Shown piece by piece: positions 44,345-53,861 of a DNA stretch of 64,000 nucleotides (its first letter is position 1; every line of letters begins with the position of its first letter). The stretch comes from Sabulibacter ruber. GTDB lineage: Bacteria; Bacteroidota; Bacteroidia; Cytophagales; Hymenobacteraceae. Location of the stretch: assembly GCF_017355955.1 (NCBI RefSeq), contig NZ_JAFFID010000001.1, positions 558,001 to 622,000 on the forward strand, in the 5' to 3' direction. The notes beneath the pieces are model-generated. The model was not told the DNA's origin. It made no database searches and worked only from the letters and a program-made list of their open reading frames with translations. A program made the translations under genes and the position numbers.

Positions 44345-44938
44345 TTAATGGATCCGGTCGGGCCGGTGTTCCAGGTTCGCGATGATTTCGGCTTCTATTT
44401 CCAAAAGCTCCTGTAAACGGGCGTCTACCACTTCTTTGGGCATGTACTCCTTGGCCAGTTTCACGAAGCTCACGTAGTGCCCCGCCTCTGATACCATCAG
44501 TTCATAATAGAACTTCTGTAGGTCTTCGTCCTTCAGGTTCTTCCAGAGCAGTTTAAACCGTTCGCAGCTACGCGCTTCTATCAGGGCATTCACCAGCAGG
44601 TGATCCATGAGCTGGCGCTCCCGCTTGTCGCCTTTCCGGATGTGCTTGCTCAGTTGCACCACGTATTCATCGGGGCGGTTACGGCCTAGTTCAAAGCCGC
44701 GTTTCTTCAACTCATCCAAAACCCGCTCAAAATGGCTCCACTCCTCGGCCACCAGGGCCGTCATTTCTTCCACCAGTTTGGTTTTATCTGGGTACTTCAC
44801 AATAAGGGAAATGCCCGAGGTGGCGGCTTTCTGCTCACAAAAGGCGTGGTCCACCAGAATGTCCCGGATGTTCATCTCCGCAATGTTTACCCAACGGGGA
44901 TCGGTAGGCAGTTGTAGTTTAAGGATTGACTTTGCCAC
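44345..44938 (-). CDS. miaE: tRNA-(ms2io6A)-hydroxylase MiaE
   Basis: MiaE is a non-heme diiron oxygenase that hydroxylates the isopentenyl group of ms2i6A at tRNA position 37. The 197-residue all-helical protein carries the metal ligand motifs at their usual positions: DHAFCEQKAA, AEEWSHFERV, IEARSCERF and SEAGHYVSF. The substrate nucleoside needs MiaA and MiaB; miaB is 8 kb to the right. The start is a GTG; no in-frame ATG lies upstream. It is followed by the small lipoprotein gene at 80 bases. Confidence 0.93.
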   Translation of the reverse strand: MAKSILKLQLPTDPRWVNIAEMNIRDILVDHAFCEQKAATSGISLIVKYPDKTKLVEEMTALVAEEWSHFERVLDELKKRGFELGRNRPDEYVVQLSKHIRKGDKRERQLMDHLLVNALIEARSCERFKLLWKNLKDEDLQKFYYELMVSEAGHYVSFVKLAKEYMPKEVVDARLQELLEIEAEIIANLEHRPDRIH

Positions 44939-45021
44939 GGTTGATGCTATAAATAAAAGTTAGTTCTCCTACTGCTGTTTAGGGCTTGTTTTGCCCAAAA
45001 CAGCTCTAAAACGACACAAAA

Positions 45022-45048
45022 AAAGGAAGCTGGCTAGCAACTTCCTTT
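45022..45048 (-). terminator. Hairpin after the porin gene
   Basis: AAAGGAAG pairs with CTTCCTTT across an 11-base loop. On the minus strand it follows the porin stop codon by about 25 bases. Confidence 0.75.
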
Positions 45049-45073
45049 CGTTTGTTGATCAATGCCTGAAGGC

Positions 45074-47035
45074 TTAATCATAGAAATTCCATTGCAGCCC
45101 AAAGATAAAGCTGAATGGGTTAGCTACGTAATATGGGGTGGTAAAATACCCTTGCTCCCAGCTTCTGATCACGGTGTTCAGGTTGCTGAATTTCAGGAAC
45201 AGGTTCACGGTTTTGATATCGGTGTTCAGGAACACGTCCAGCGTGGGGTACCGCTTCACAAGAAACTCGTTCTGCAGGTGGAACTGCTGGGTCACGGGCA
45301 TATAGCCATCGGCGTAGTAGCTGGAGTGCCAGTTCATTTCTACCCCCGCTTGCACATAAATGGCGTTTTTAAACATTGGCCCTTGTACATACGCCTTGGA
45401 GTTCACGTACCACTCGGGCATCCGGATCACCTCTTCCCCGGCTATGTTGTTGTAGTACACATTATTATCCAGCACAAACGACTTGATGCTGAACCTGTAC
45501 CGAAGGCTGGCCTGTACCAGGTTGGTGTTACCCGAGGCTTGCGCCGGCGTAGCCCAAACGGTTCTGTTGTTTACTACTGAATCCTGGTAGTACACGTAGT
45601 TGCGCAGGTTTGTGAACTGCACCTGGCCGTTCAGGTAGTGGTTCTTATACCCTGCTTCCAGCGAGGCTGCCGTTTGGTTTGCCTGTACGTTGTCAAAATC
45701 ATTGGACCATTCATAATGGTTACTGATGAATACCCGCTGTAGCAAGGTTGGCGAGTAAGATGCCCGGGTTTGCCGCAAGGTAAGATACTTGAATCTGGCC
45801 TGGGCATTGATGCGGTAATCACCGCCGCCAATCTGGAACTCGGCGTCTGTGGTGACATAAATGTCATTCTTCAACCGGAACTGGGCCTGACCGCCTATGA
45901 AATTATCGGCTATGGTTCTTTTCTGTCTATCAACGTAATAAATCAGGGTGTCTTGCCTGCCGGCCCGCCGCTCCCTATTTACCCCTTCAGCCGTTACCTC
46001 ATAAGTACCATCGCGCCGTTTGGCATAGGCTCTATATACGAAGTATTTGGTGCTGCCCATCACCCCAAAGGTGTTCTCCATCTGCTTGAAATAGGAGTCG
46101 TCATACGTGCGGGCGCTGTCACGCCTAATGGCTGGGTAATATTTGAGTGTTCTCTTTGCCGTGGCTCCTGTGCCTTCAGTACCATAGGTAATCTCCTGGT
46201 CTGAGAAGAAGTTGTTCTGGGAATTCACATCAATAGTGTGATACAGCTGCAAGCCGGGCCCTAATAATTTATACCATTGGGTGGCATGGAAAGCATTCCG
46301 TTTTTCCTCAGAGGCTGCTTTGTTTAACCAACCGGGTTCAGTTTTGTAATCAAATAGGCTATCATAGGTATCATCGGCTTCTGGCCGAATGCCGCCTAAC
46401 TCAATCTGTTCATGACTAGTTGAACTAAAATTGGCCATGAGGCGGTAGCGGTCATTTTTACTGAAATAATGCGTAAAGGCCTGCAAACCATAGTGGCTAA
46501 TGAAAGCATCGCGGCCAGAGCTGAAAGTACCGTATTGGCGCTCGGCCCCAACCCGTTCATAGCCAATTCCCACGTTCCAGTTCGGTGAAATATTCCGGGT
46601 GTGCTTGGCCCTGAAAATCTGCTCTCCCAAAGCACCTTGCACGTAGTTCAGGAACGTGAACGGTGATTTGGTGTCATAGTAGTCAATGGTAGCCGGGTTA
46701 ACGGCGTACGGGTCAAAGGCATTCCGCCCTAACCTATTTCCCAGTACAGTGGGCATGCGCCAGAAAAGCGGCTGCGAGGCGGTACCTACGTTGCCCAAGT
46801 TCTGCTGCAGAGTGGTATCATAGTACCAATACCGGTACGAAGGCAGGTTGGTGAGCGAGGTGTCAATTCGCGTAGGCGTGAGATTGCCTCTGAAGATATC
46901 GGCCTCCCGGATGGTCATGGTGGTGGCCGATCCGTAAATGGCCTTGGTAGAGTCGTTCAGGATTTGCGCGTGCCCCTGGGAGAAGGTACCCACCCATACA
47001 AGCAAGGCCGCGACCAGTAGTTTCTTATAATTCAC
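45074..47035 (-). CDS. Putative porin (Bacteroidota-type outer-membrane beta-barrel)
   Basis: The 653-residue protein starts at a GTG (MNYKKLLVAALLVWVGTF) with a signal cut after SQGHAQ. From about residue 160 it is a series of alternating strands with aromatic ends, as in the 'putative porin' family of Bacteroidota (for example YRLMANFSSTSHEQIEL, LDVFLNTDIKTVNLFLKF). The C-terminus FIFGLQWNFYD ends in an aromatic strand, which helps insertion. The stop codon of lpxK is only 8 bases upstream of this start, so both are in one operon. The cargo is unknown. Confidence 0.83.
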   Translation of the reverse strand: MNYKKLLVAALLVWVGTFSQGHAQILNDSTKAIYGSATTMTIREADIFRGNLTPTRIDTSLTNLPSYRYWYYDTTLQQNLGNVGTASQPLFWRMPTVLGNRLGRNAFDPYAVNPATIDYYDTKSPFTFLNYVQGALGEQIFRAKHTRNISPNWNVGIGYERVGAERQYGTFSSGRDAFISHYGLQAFTHYFSKNDRYRLMANFSSTSHEQIELGGIRPEADDTYDSLFDYKTEPGWLNKAASEEKRNAFHATQWYKLLGPGLQLYHTIDVNSQNNFFSDQEITYGTEGTGATAKRTLKYYPAIRRDSARTYDDSYFKQMENTFGVMGSTKYFVYRAYAKRRDGTYEVTAEGVNRERRAGRQDTLIYYVDRQKRTIADNFIGGQAQFRLKNDIYVTTDAEFQIGGGDYRINAQARFKYLTLRQTRASYSPTLLQRVFISNHYEWSNDFDNVQANQTAASLEAGYKNHYLNGQVQFTNLRNYVYYQDSVVNNRTVWATPAQASGNTNLVQASLRYRFSIKSFVLDNNVYYNNIAGEEVIRMPEWYVNSKAYVQGPMFKNAIYVQAGVEMNWHSSYYADGYMPVTQQFHLQNEFLVKRYPTLDVFLNTDIKTVNLFLKFSNLNTVIRSWEQGYFTTPYYVANPFSFIFGLQWNFYD

Positions 47036-47043
47036 GATCAAAA

Positions 47044-48108
47044 TTAAGCATTTATAACGGAACCCGAAGAAGGCACCCACCCCCTGATGGTTTCATCAAA
47101 AGAAGGTTCCTGCGGGGCAAAGGCATTGGTAATGGGCAGGTAAAAAACTGGGAAATGACTCCAAAGCCCCGCCAAAGAAGGCTCCTGCCATTTCACAGCA
47201 TCTTTCTGCGTCATCACAATGCTTATTAGGTTAGAGTCTTGTAATGTTTTATAATAGGCTATTACCTCTTCTATTTTCTCTGCTGTCACGGCCGCGTGAT
47301 CGGGCCATTCAAAATGACGCACCAGTTCATAGCCTTCTTGTTGCAGATGCAGCACCAGTGGTTGCGCATTGGCAATGCCGGTCACTAAAATCAGCCTTTT
47401 CCCTAACGCTTTTGCAGCGCCAATAGGTACAGCCGGTGCGTAGACAATTTGCGAGAAAAAAACCGGGGTAGCAGAGGAAGCATACCGCTTGATTTCTGCT
47501 CTGATTCTTGCCTGTTTTTCCAAAGATATGGCAGAAGGGCACTTGGTCACCACCACGGCCTGAGCTCTGCGGGCACCAGCCCTTGCCTCGCGCAAACGGC
47601 CCATGGGCAAAAGGTAATCCCTGGTGAAAAGGCGGTTGAAGTCAGTGAGCAACAGATAGGAAGAGGCTTTCACTGCCCGGTGTTGGTAGGCATCGTCCAG
47701 CAAAATAACCTCCAGTTCAGGATAAAGGGCAAGAAGCCGCTGAATACCCTCAGCGCGCTTCTCGCAAACGGCTACAGTGACGCCCGGCAGGCTTTGGGTG
47801 TATTGAAAAGGCTCGTCGCCAAGGGAGGTTGCCGAGGCATGGGCATCAGCCAATATAAAACCTTTAGTGGCTCTTTTGTAGCCTCGGCTCAAAATGGCAA
47901 TTTTTCTGGGCTGCAGCAGTCTTGCCAGGTATTCCACCTGCGGGGTTTTGCCGGTTCCGCCAACGCTTAGGTTCCCCACGCAAATTACCGGAACGGGTGC
48001 CCGATAGACACTGAAAATCTCCTGGTCGTATAAGAAGTTGCGCAGCCGCACAATGCCTCCGTACAGGAGCGCAAACGGGAACAACAGAAACCGAAGGACG
48101 TGCAGCAT
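47044..48108 (-). CDS. lpxK: Tetraacyldisaccharide 4'-kinase
   Basis: LpxK phosphorylates the lipid A disaccharide at the 4' position in the inner membrane. The 354-residue protein has an N-terminal membrane anchor (VLRFLLFPFALLYGGIV), the P-loop GNLSVGGTGKTPQVEYLA (about 47-64), RGYKRATKGF and the LLDDAYQHR motif with catalytic Asp. The start is placed at MLHVLRF (48108) because the earlier frame from 48375 would overlap the divergent gene and lacks family resemblance. The porin gene starts 8 bases downstream of the stop. Confidence 0.93.
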   Translation of the reverse strand: MLHVLRFLLFPFALLYGGIVRLRNFLYDQEIFSVYRAPVPVICVGNLSVGGTGKTPQVEYLARLLQPRKIAILSRGYKRATKGFILADAHASATSLGDEPFQYTQSLPGVTVAVCEKRAEGIQRLLALYPELEVILLDDAYQHRAVKASSYLLLTDFNRLFTRDYLLPMGRLREARAGARRAQAVVVTKCPSAISLEKQARIRAEIKRYASSATPVFFSQIVYAPAVPIGAAKALGKRLILVTGIANAQPLVLHLQQEGYELVRHFEWPDHAAVTAEKIEEVIAYYKTLQDSNLISIVMTQKDAVKWQEPSLAGLWSHFPVFYLPITNAFAPQEPSFDETIRGWVPSSGSVINA

Positions 48109-48177
48109 AGCGGGCATTGCCTGCAAAAGTACATGAATTTTAACTTTCTTTGCCCAACATGGCTTTAATCCTATAAA

Positions 48178-49275
48178 ATGACGAAGATAAAAGAAGTGGT
48201 ACAGGTACTGGAGCAATACGCCCCACCTGCCTATCAGGAATCCTATGATAATGCCTTGCTTCAGGTGGGAGACCCTAACACTACAGTTACCAAAGTACTG
48301 GTGACGCTTGATTGCACCCTGGAAGTGGTGCAGGAAGCGATTGACAAAGGCTGCAACCTCATAGTGGCGCACCACCCCGTGATCTTCAAGCCCCTGAAAA
48401 GCCTCACGGGCAAAACGCCGGTAGAACGCATTCTGCTCAAAGCTTTACAACACCAGATTGCCATCTTCGCCTGCCACACCAACCTGGACCACGTGCATAA
48501 CGGCGTCAATGCCAAACTCTGCCAGAAACTGAGTATCAGTAATACGCGGGTGCTTTCGCCCAAAACCCAGATCCTGACCAAACTGGAAACCTATGTACCC
48601 CTGAAAGACACCGAGAAAGTATTGGCCGCCCTCCACAAAGCCGGTGCCGGGCAAATAGGGGAATATTCTGATTGCAGTTTCAGGGTAACCGGTACCGGGC
48701 GGTTCACTCCTTCGGCGCAGGCCAACCCGCACATTGGAGAGCCTTGCCAGACTGAAGAAACCATCGAAAACAAAATCGAGGTCATTTTTCCTTCCTTCAA
48801 GCAAAACCAGATCATGCGGGCCTTACAACAGGCGCACCCGTATGAAGAGGTGGCACATTACCTGGTGAGTCTGCAGAACGAAAACCAGGAAGTTGGCGCC
48901 GGTATGGTGGGCGAATTGGCCGAGCCACTTTCAGCCGAGGCCTTTGTACAGCACGTGAAAGAGGGCCTGCAGATCAGCACGTTCCGGCATACCGCCTGGC
49001 CAGAGAAGCCCATCAAACGGGTGGCTGTCTGCGGCGGTGCCGGCAGTTTCCTGATCAGGCAAGCCAAGGCCGCCGGGGCCGATGTGTTCCTAACAGCCGA
49101 CTTAAAATACCATGAATTCTTTGAGGCCACCGAGCAAATAGCCCTGGTAGACGTGGGCCACTACGAAAGCGAAGTTTACACGAAGGAGCTTTTTTATGAT
49201 ATACTTACAAAATCTTTTCCTAATTTTGCGGTTGATTTGTCCTCCACCTATACAAATCCCGTTAGACACAGTTAA
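48178..49275 (+). CDS. Nif3-like dinuclear metal-center protein (YbgI/YqfO type)
   Basis: The 365-residue protein has the two Nif3 halves: YDNALLQVGDPNTTVTKVLV and VAHHPVIFKP with ACHTNLDHVHNGVN at the N-terminus, and FLTADLKYHEFF with DVGHYESEVY at the C-terminus, which supply His/Asp/Glu metal ligands. An extra PII/CutA-like middle domain (about 130-240) marks the long YqfO form. Related proteins are candidate GTP cyclohydrolases or NAD-repair helpers; the reaction is not settled. It lies 6 bases ahead of the zinc-ribbon gene, a pairing that recurs in Bacteroidota. Confidence 0.9.
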   Translation: MTKIKEVVQVLEQYAPPAYQESYDNALLQVGDPNTTVTKVLVTLDCTLEVVQEAIDKGCNLIVAHHPVIFKPLKSLTGKTPVERILLKALQHQIAIFACHTNLDHVHNGVNAKLCQKLSISNTRVLSPKTQILTKLETYVPLKDTEKVLAALHKAGAGQIGEYSDCSFRVTGTGRFTPSAQANPHIGEPCQTEETIENKIEVIFPSFKQNQIMRALQQAHPYEEVAHYLVSLQNENQEVGAGMVGELAEPLSAEAFVQHVKEGLQISTFRHTAWPEKPIKRVAVCGGAGSFLIRQAKAAGADVFLTADLKYHEFFEATEQIALVDVGHYESEVYTKELFYDILTKSFPNFAVDLSSTYTNPVRHS

Positions 49276-49281
49276 ATATAC

Positions 49282-50016
49282 ATGGAAAGTACTGTAGCAA
49301 GTAAGTTAGATGCACTTCTAAGACTTCAGAGCTTAGATTCTCAATTGGACAAAATTCTACAAATTAGAGGCGATCTTCCAGAAGAGGTTCGTGACTTGGA
49401 AGATGAGATAGCCGGCTACCAAGTACGCGTAAGCAAATTTGATGAGGAAATTGCCGAGTTGCAGCAGCAGATCGCTAACCGCAAACAAGGCATCAAAGAT
49501 GCTGAGAAACTGATCAAGAAATACGAAGAGCAACAGGAGAACGTCCGCAATAACCGCGAGTTTGACGCCATCACCAAAGAGATTGAGCTTCAGAAACTGG
49601 AAATCCAGATCAACGAGAAAAAAATCCGCGAAGCCAATTTCCAGATAGAGCAGAAGAATCAGGAAATCCAGGAAACCAAAAACCGCCTGGAAGAGCGCCA
49701 GAAAGACCTGAACACCAAGAATGCAGAACTGCAGGTAATGGTGAACGAGAGCGAGGAAGATGAGCGCAAACTGAGAGAGGAGAAAGAAGAAGCCCAGCAG
49801 CACATTGAAGAGCGCCTTCTTTTCGCCTACAACCGGATCCGCAAAAACGTACGTAACGGCCTGGCCGTGGTAACCGTGAAGCGTGATGCCTGCGGCGGTT
49901 GCTTCAACACCGTTCCTCCGCAACGCCAGTCAGACATTGCGGCAAAGAAAAAGATCACCGTGTGCGAGCACTGTGGCCGTATTCTGGCAGATGTTGAGCA
50001 GAAGACAGTTGCCTAA
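49282..50016 (+). CDS. C4-type zinc-ribbon coiled-coil protein
   Basis: The 244-residue protein is a long coiled coil (about 10-180, Gln/Glu/Lys-rich) followed by a zinc ribbon with CGGCFNTVPPQ and CEHCGRIL (about 202-237). This is the zf-RING_7/CT398-type family that is widespread in bacteria and often found next to a Nif3 homologue. A proposed role is in flagellar or secretion contacts in some species, or ribosome/RNA contact, but none is firm. The six-base gap to the Nif3-like gene makes this a two-gene unit. Confidence 0.92.
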   Translation: MESTVASKLDALLRLQSLDSQLDKILQIRGDLPEEVRDLEDEIAGYQVRVSKFDEEIAELQQQIANRKQGIKDAEKLIKKYEEQQENVRNNREFDAITKEIELQKLEIQINEKKIREANFQIEQKNQEIQETKNRLEERQKDLNTKNAELQVMVNESEEDERKLREEKEEAQQHIEERLLFAYNRIRKNVRNGLAVVTVKRDACGGCFNTVPPQRQSDIAAKKKITVCEHCGRILADVEQKTVA

Positions 50017-50040
50017 GCAACCAAGAACTTACAATAAAGA

Positions 50041-50070
50041 AAAAAGGATGGTGACTGCCATCCTTTTTTT
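50041..50070 (+). terminator. Intrinsic terminator after the zinc-ribbon gene
   Basis: AAAAAGGATGG pairs with CCATCCTTTTT across TGACTG, then runs into T7. Confidence 0.92.
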
Positions 50071-50207
50071 ATGCCCCTTAGGGTATATGTTTCCAGGAGA
50101 TACCTCCACATAGCCTCCGGATTTAGGCTTATTTTAGAAAAATAGCCGTAAAACAATCATCCCTAAAACCCTTTCAGTAGAATACCAAAGTCTTTCTATA
50201 CCAGAAT

Positions 50208-51494
50208 ATGCATCAGCTCACGCTGCCTTTTACCTCCTTACCAATTCCTGCCCATCAATGGAAACAGCAAGCCTTGGCCTGGGCTCACCAACAGTACGAG
50301 GTAGTGGCGTATTATGACTCCAACCACATCACTTACCGCCACGGCGCCTTCCAAAACATATTAGGAGTACAAGGTACTACCGGAGGAGTCATCACAACCT
50401 GGCAGGAATTAGAGGAACAGTTGCAGCGGCAAAGAGAAACTCCCCTGCTGGGCTACTTCACCTACGACCTGAAAAATAGTTTGGAAAAATTACAGACCAC
50501 GCATCCAGATTTCATCGGTTTTCCGGAGTTATACTTTTTTGAGCCGGAAATCTGGTTTGTCTGGGAGCAGGATTCCGTTACCATCTTCTCACAGGAAGCA
50601 GAACCAGCTTCCATAGCAGAGGCCATTGAGGCTATTGTGTTTTCTACCTTATTTCCCCAAAACACCATTAAAACAGAAGCTCGGGTTCATAAGGAAGAGT
50701 ACCTGCAGGCGGTAGAGAACCTGAGGCAACACATACTGGAAGGCGATGTGTACGAAGTCAACTACTGTCAGGAGTTCTATGCAGAAAAGGCAGGTATAGA
50801 ACCAATTTCCCTATACTGGAAGTTAATCCAAACCTCCCCTACTCCCTTTGCAGGCTTTCTTAAGGTAAACGACCGTTACTTACTGTGTGCCAGCCCAGAA
50901 AGGTTCTTAAAGAAAGAACAGAATCTACTCATTACGCAACCAATTAAAGGGACTATCCGGCGCGGCGCTACCCCCGGGGAAGACGAACGACAACGCCATG
51001 CGTTGGCCTCCAGCGAGAAAGAACAGGCCGAAAATATGATGATTGTGGACTTGGTCCGGAATGATCTGAACCGAGTGGCTGCCACCGGTACCGTTCGGGT
51101 AGAAGAATTGTTTGGCTTGTATGGCTTTCAGTACGTCTGGCAGATGATCTCCACCGTGACGGGGCAACTTCCGCCAAATGTTAGTTCAGTGGAGGCGATC
51201 AAGGCTGCGTTCCCTATGGGCAGTATGACCGGTGCTCCCAAACTGAGAGCCCTTGAACTGATAGAGCAATACGAGAAAACCAAACGAGGCCTGTACTCCG
51301 GCTCCTTTGGGTACTTCCTGCCCAACGGTGACTTTGACTTTAACGTGGTCATCCGCAGCATTCAATACAATGCCCAGACAGGCTACCTCTCCTTTGAAGT
51401 AGGCAGCGCTATTACCTATGACTCAGATCCGGAGCAGGAATACCAGGAATGTCTATTAAAAGCGGCGGCTATCCTAAAGATTCTCCAGAATTGA
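50208..51494 (+). CDS. pabB: Aminodeoxychorismate synthase component I
   Basis: PabB aminates chorismate to 4-amino-4-deoxychorismate, the folate pathway. The 428-residue protein has the chorismate-binding domain from about 165. LLITQPIKGTIRRG contains the Lys that distinguishes PabB (PIKGT) from anthranilate synthase (PIAGT), and DLVRNDLNRVA and FPMGSMTGAPKLRALELI are standard active-site text. The glutaminase partner PabA is not adjacent. Upstream is a 190-base gap with one copy of the recurring palindrome. Confidence 0.94.
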   Translation: MHQLTLPFTSLPIPAHQWKQQALAWAHQQYEVVAYYDSNHITYRHGAFQNILGVQGTTGGVITTWQELEEQLQRQRETPLLGYFTYDLKNSLEKLQTTHPDFIGFPELYFFEPEIWFVWEQDSVTIFSQEAEPASIAEAIEAIVFSTLFPQNTIKTEARVHKEEYLQAVENLRQHILEGDVYEVNYCQEFYAEKAGIEPISLYWKLIQTSPTPFAGFLKVNDRYLLCASPERFLKKEQNLLITQPIKGTIRRGATPGEDERQRHALASSEKEQAENMMIVDLVRNDLNRVAATGTVRVEELFGLYGFQYVWQMISTVTGQLPPNVSSVEAIKAAFPMGSMTGAPKLRALELIEQYEKTKRGLYSGSFGYFLPNGDFDFNVVIRSIQYNAQTGYLSFEVGSAITYDSDPEQEYQECLLKAAAILKILQN

Positions 51495-51570
51495 ATTAAT
51501 CATATATTCTCAAAGGGATAAATCAATTATCTTGGGGCATAAAACCTACCTGACCCTTTATTGAATACGA

Positions 51571-52203
51571 ATGAAAAAAATCTTTACCCCGCTTCTTTAT
51601 CTGTCTATTCTATTTTCTTCTAGTTGCGCTTCCAGTTACAAACCATTAAGACCTGAAACTATCAAGTATGAATATAGTGAGACTTCGCAGGACGGCGGAA
51701 TCTCTACTTCCTTTGCGTATGACTATTTGCGCAAACGCGGCAATAAGAAATATGTAAAGAAAGAAGCTAAGAATGCCCTTAAAGTTGTCTCCGTAAAGGT
51801 AGTGAACAACACAAATCAGCCTATTGACCTAAGACGTGACTGCCGTATTTTTAGTGGATCACAGGAAATCATTCCGATGGATCTGGCAGTGGCCGCACAC
51901 CAACTAAGACAAGGCGTTCCCATTTACCTGCTCTACTCCCTCATGTTTCTAAACTTCACACAAGAGAAAAGTACTACTGGCTATGCACCTCAGAAATCTT
52001 CCATAACAATTCCAATTGGTGTTCCTATTTCAATTGGCAATATGATGGTGGCCTCTGGCGCTAACAGGAGAATGAAAGAAGAAATTATAGGCAATAGTAT
52101 CTTAAACAAAACGGTAGGGCCCGGCGAAACAGCCTACGGTACCTTATGCCTGAATCAACCCATCACCACCAGAATCAGATTTGAACTGAATCCCTTAAAC
52201 TAG
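51571..52203 (+). CDS. Lipoprotein of unknown function
   Basis: The 210-residue protein starts with a lipoprotein signal (LLYLSILFSSSCASS, Cys near 19). The mature part includes a basic segment (RKRGNKKYVKKEAKN), a strand-like KVVSVKVVNNTNQPIDLRRD resembling a small immunoglobulin-like or DUF4352-like layout, and a hydrophobic stretch near 115-130. I cannot name a family. The base composition is somewhat AT-rich. It follows pabB by about 75 bases. Confidence 0.65.
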   Translation: MKKIFTPLLYLSILFSSSCASSYKPLRPETIKYEYSETSQDGGISTSFAYDYLRKRGNKKYVKKEAKNALKVVSVKVVNNTNQPIDLRRDCRIFSGSQEIIPMDLAVAAHQLRQGVPIYLLYSLMFLNFTQEKSTTGYAPQKSSITIPIGVPISIGNMMVASGANRRMKEEIIGNSILNKTVGPGETAYGTLCLNQPITTRIRFELNPLN

Positions 52204-52223
52204 GCTATTATCAATCTTTGCTG

Positions 52224-52259
52224 AAAAGCACCTGTTCTACATTTAACAGGTGCTTTTTC
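52224..52259 (+). terminator. Intrinsic terminator after the lipoprotein gene
   Basis: AAAAGCACCTGTT pairs with AACAGGTGCTTTT across CTACATTT. Confidence 0.92.
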
Positions 52260-52303
52260 ATTAAAAATAAGCTGACATTCTGTCACAACAAGCCTAAACT
52301 TCC

Positions 52304-52311
52304 TATCTTTG
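52304..52311 (+). promoter_or_regulatory. -7 box for miaB (TATCTTTG)
   Basis: The octamer matches TAnnTTTG. The start point would be near 52318, giving a leader of about 12 bases before the miaB ATG. The standard -33 TTTG is not visible at N19. Confidence 0.6.
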
Positions 52312-52329
52312 TGTTTTTATTTGCTAGCT

Positions 52330-53763
52330 ATGCACGCACCCATTCTGGACTTAGATTTCATAGACAACCGCACACCAGAGCAAGCAGCTTCGTGTGATAC
52401 CAAAGTAACCGCTGATTCCAATACCGGTCGGCAGCGCAAACTCTATATTGAGAGCTACGGCTGCCAGATGAATTTCTCTGACAGTGAGATCGTTTCCTCC
52501 ATTCTATTTGAGGCAGGCTTTGATACCACTTCTGAAGTGAACAGCGCCGACCTGGTTTTGCTGAACACCTGCTCTATCCGGGAAAAGGCAGAACAAACCG
52601 TTCGTAACCGTTTGGTGCAACTGAACCACCTCAAGAAAAAGAAACCTAACCTGGTGATTGGCGTGCTGGGTTGCATGGCCGAGCGTTTGAAAAAGAACCT
52701 CCTGGAAGAAGAGAAAATGGTGGACCTGGTGGTGGGCCCAGATGCCTACCGTGACCTGCCATCCCTGATCAACGAGGTAGACGAAGGACAGAAAGCCGTA
52801 AACGTGCTGCTCTCCCGCGAAGAAACCTACGCCGATATCAATCCTATCCGTCTGAACAGCAATGGCGTGAGTGCCTTTGTTTCCATCATGCGGGGCTGTG
52901 ACAACATGTGCTCTTTCTGCGTGGTGCCGTTCACCCGCGGCCGGGAGCGTAGCCGCGATGCCCACTCCATTGCGCGCGAAGCCCAGGCATTGGTAGAACA
53001 AGGTTATAAAGAAGTTACTCTGCTGGGCCAGAACGTGGATTCTTACAAATGGGCTTCTGAGGACGGCTCTGAGAAAGTGAACTTCGCCCAGTTGCTGGAA
53101 ATGGTGGCTTTGATCAGCCCAGACCTGCGGGTACGGTTCTCCACCTCCCACCCTAAAGACATCACAGATGAAGTGTTGTACACCATGAAAAAGTATGACA
53201 ACATCTGCAACTACATTCACCTGCCGGCCCAGAGCGGAAACTCCCGCGTGCTGAAACTGATGAACCGCACCTATGACCGCGAGTGGTACATGGAGCGCGT
53301 GGATTCCATCCGCCGGATTTTAGGCGAAGAGTGCGGCATCTCCACTGATATGATCGCTGGTTTCTGTTCTGAGACTGAGGAAGAGCATCAGGACACACTT
53401 TCCCTCATGGATTACGTGCAGTATGACCTGGCCTACATGTTCTTCTACTCTGAGCGCCCGGGTACGTTGGCCGCCCGTAAACTGGAAGACGACATTCCTC
53501 TGGAAACCAAAAAACGCCGCCTGGAGGAAATCATTGACAAACAGCGCCAGTATTCTCTTGTGAGAAACCAACTGGCGGTGGGCAAAGTGCATCGCGTGCT
53601 GGTAGAAGGCTTCTCTAAACGGTCAGATGAGATGCTGAGCGGCCGTAATGACCAGAACAAAGTGGTGATTTTTCCTAGAATGCACTTCAAAAAAGGCGAC
53701 TACGTAGATGTCCTGGTGACAGACTGCTCTGTAGGTACCTTGTTTGGGGAACCTGTTTTATAA
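52330..53763 (+). CDS. miaB: tRNA-2-methylthio-N6-dimethylallyladenosine synthase
   Basis: MiaB is a radical SAM enzyme with two clusters that adds a methylthio group to i6A at position 37 of tRNA. The 477-residue product has the N-terminal cysteines ([24 protein letters not shown]), the radical-SAM triad [15 protein letters not shown] and a C-terminal TRAM domain. The RGRERS text marks the MiaB branch. The start at ATG 52330 is chosen over the TTG at 52309, which overlaps the promoter. It precedes the sigma-54 activator gene by about 100 bases, with a hairpin between. Confidence 0.95.
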   Translation: MHAPILDLDFIDNRTPEQAASCDTKVTADSNTGRQRKLYIESYGCQMNFSDSEIVSSILFEAGFDTTSEVNSADLVLLNTCSIREKAEQTVRNRLVQLNHLKKKKPNLVIGVLGCMAERLKKNLLEEEKMVDLVVGPDAYRDLPSLINEVDEGQKAVNVLLSREETYADINPIRLNSNGVSAFVSIMRGCDNMCSFCVVPFTRGRERSRDAHSIAREAQALVEQGYKEVTLLGQNVDSYKWASEDGSEKVNFAQLLEMVALISPDLRVRFSTSHPKDITDEVLYTMKKYDNICNYIHLPAQSGNSRVLKLMNRTYDREWYMERVDSIRRILGEECGISTDMIAGFCSETEEEHQDTLSLMDYVQYDLAYMFFYSERPGTLAARKLEDDIPLETKKRRLEEIIDKQRQYSLVRNQLAVGKVHRVLVEGFSKRSDEMLSGRNDQNKVVIFPRMHFKKGDYVDVLVTDCSVGTLFGEPVL

Positions 53764-53778
53764 TAAAAGAAGACAAGG

Positions 53779-53812
53779 AGCCAGGGAGATTGACAACACA
53801 ATTTCCCTGGCT
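53779..53812 (+). terminator. Hairpin between miaB and the sigma-54 activator
   Basis: AGCCAGGGA pairs with TCCCTGGCT across a 16-base loop, followed by ATTCTATTTC. It is a weak-to-fair terminator; readthrough is possible. Confidence 0.6.
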
Positions 53813-53861
53813 ATTCTATTTCATTAGCCTTTCTTCTAATCCCTCATCCTAAGACGAACAA

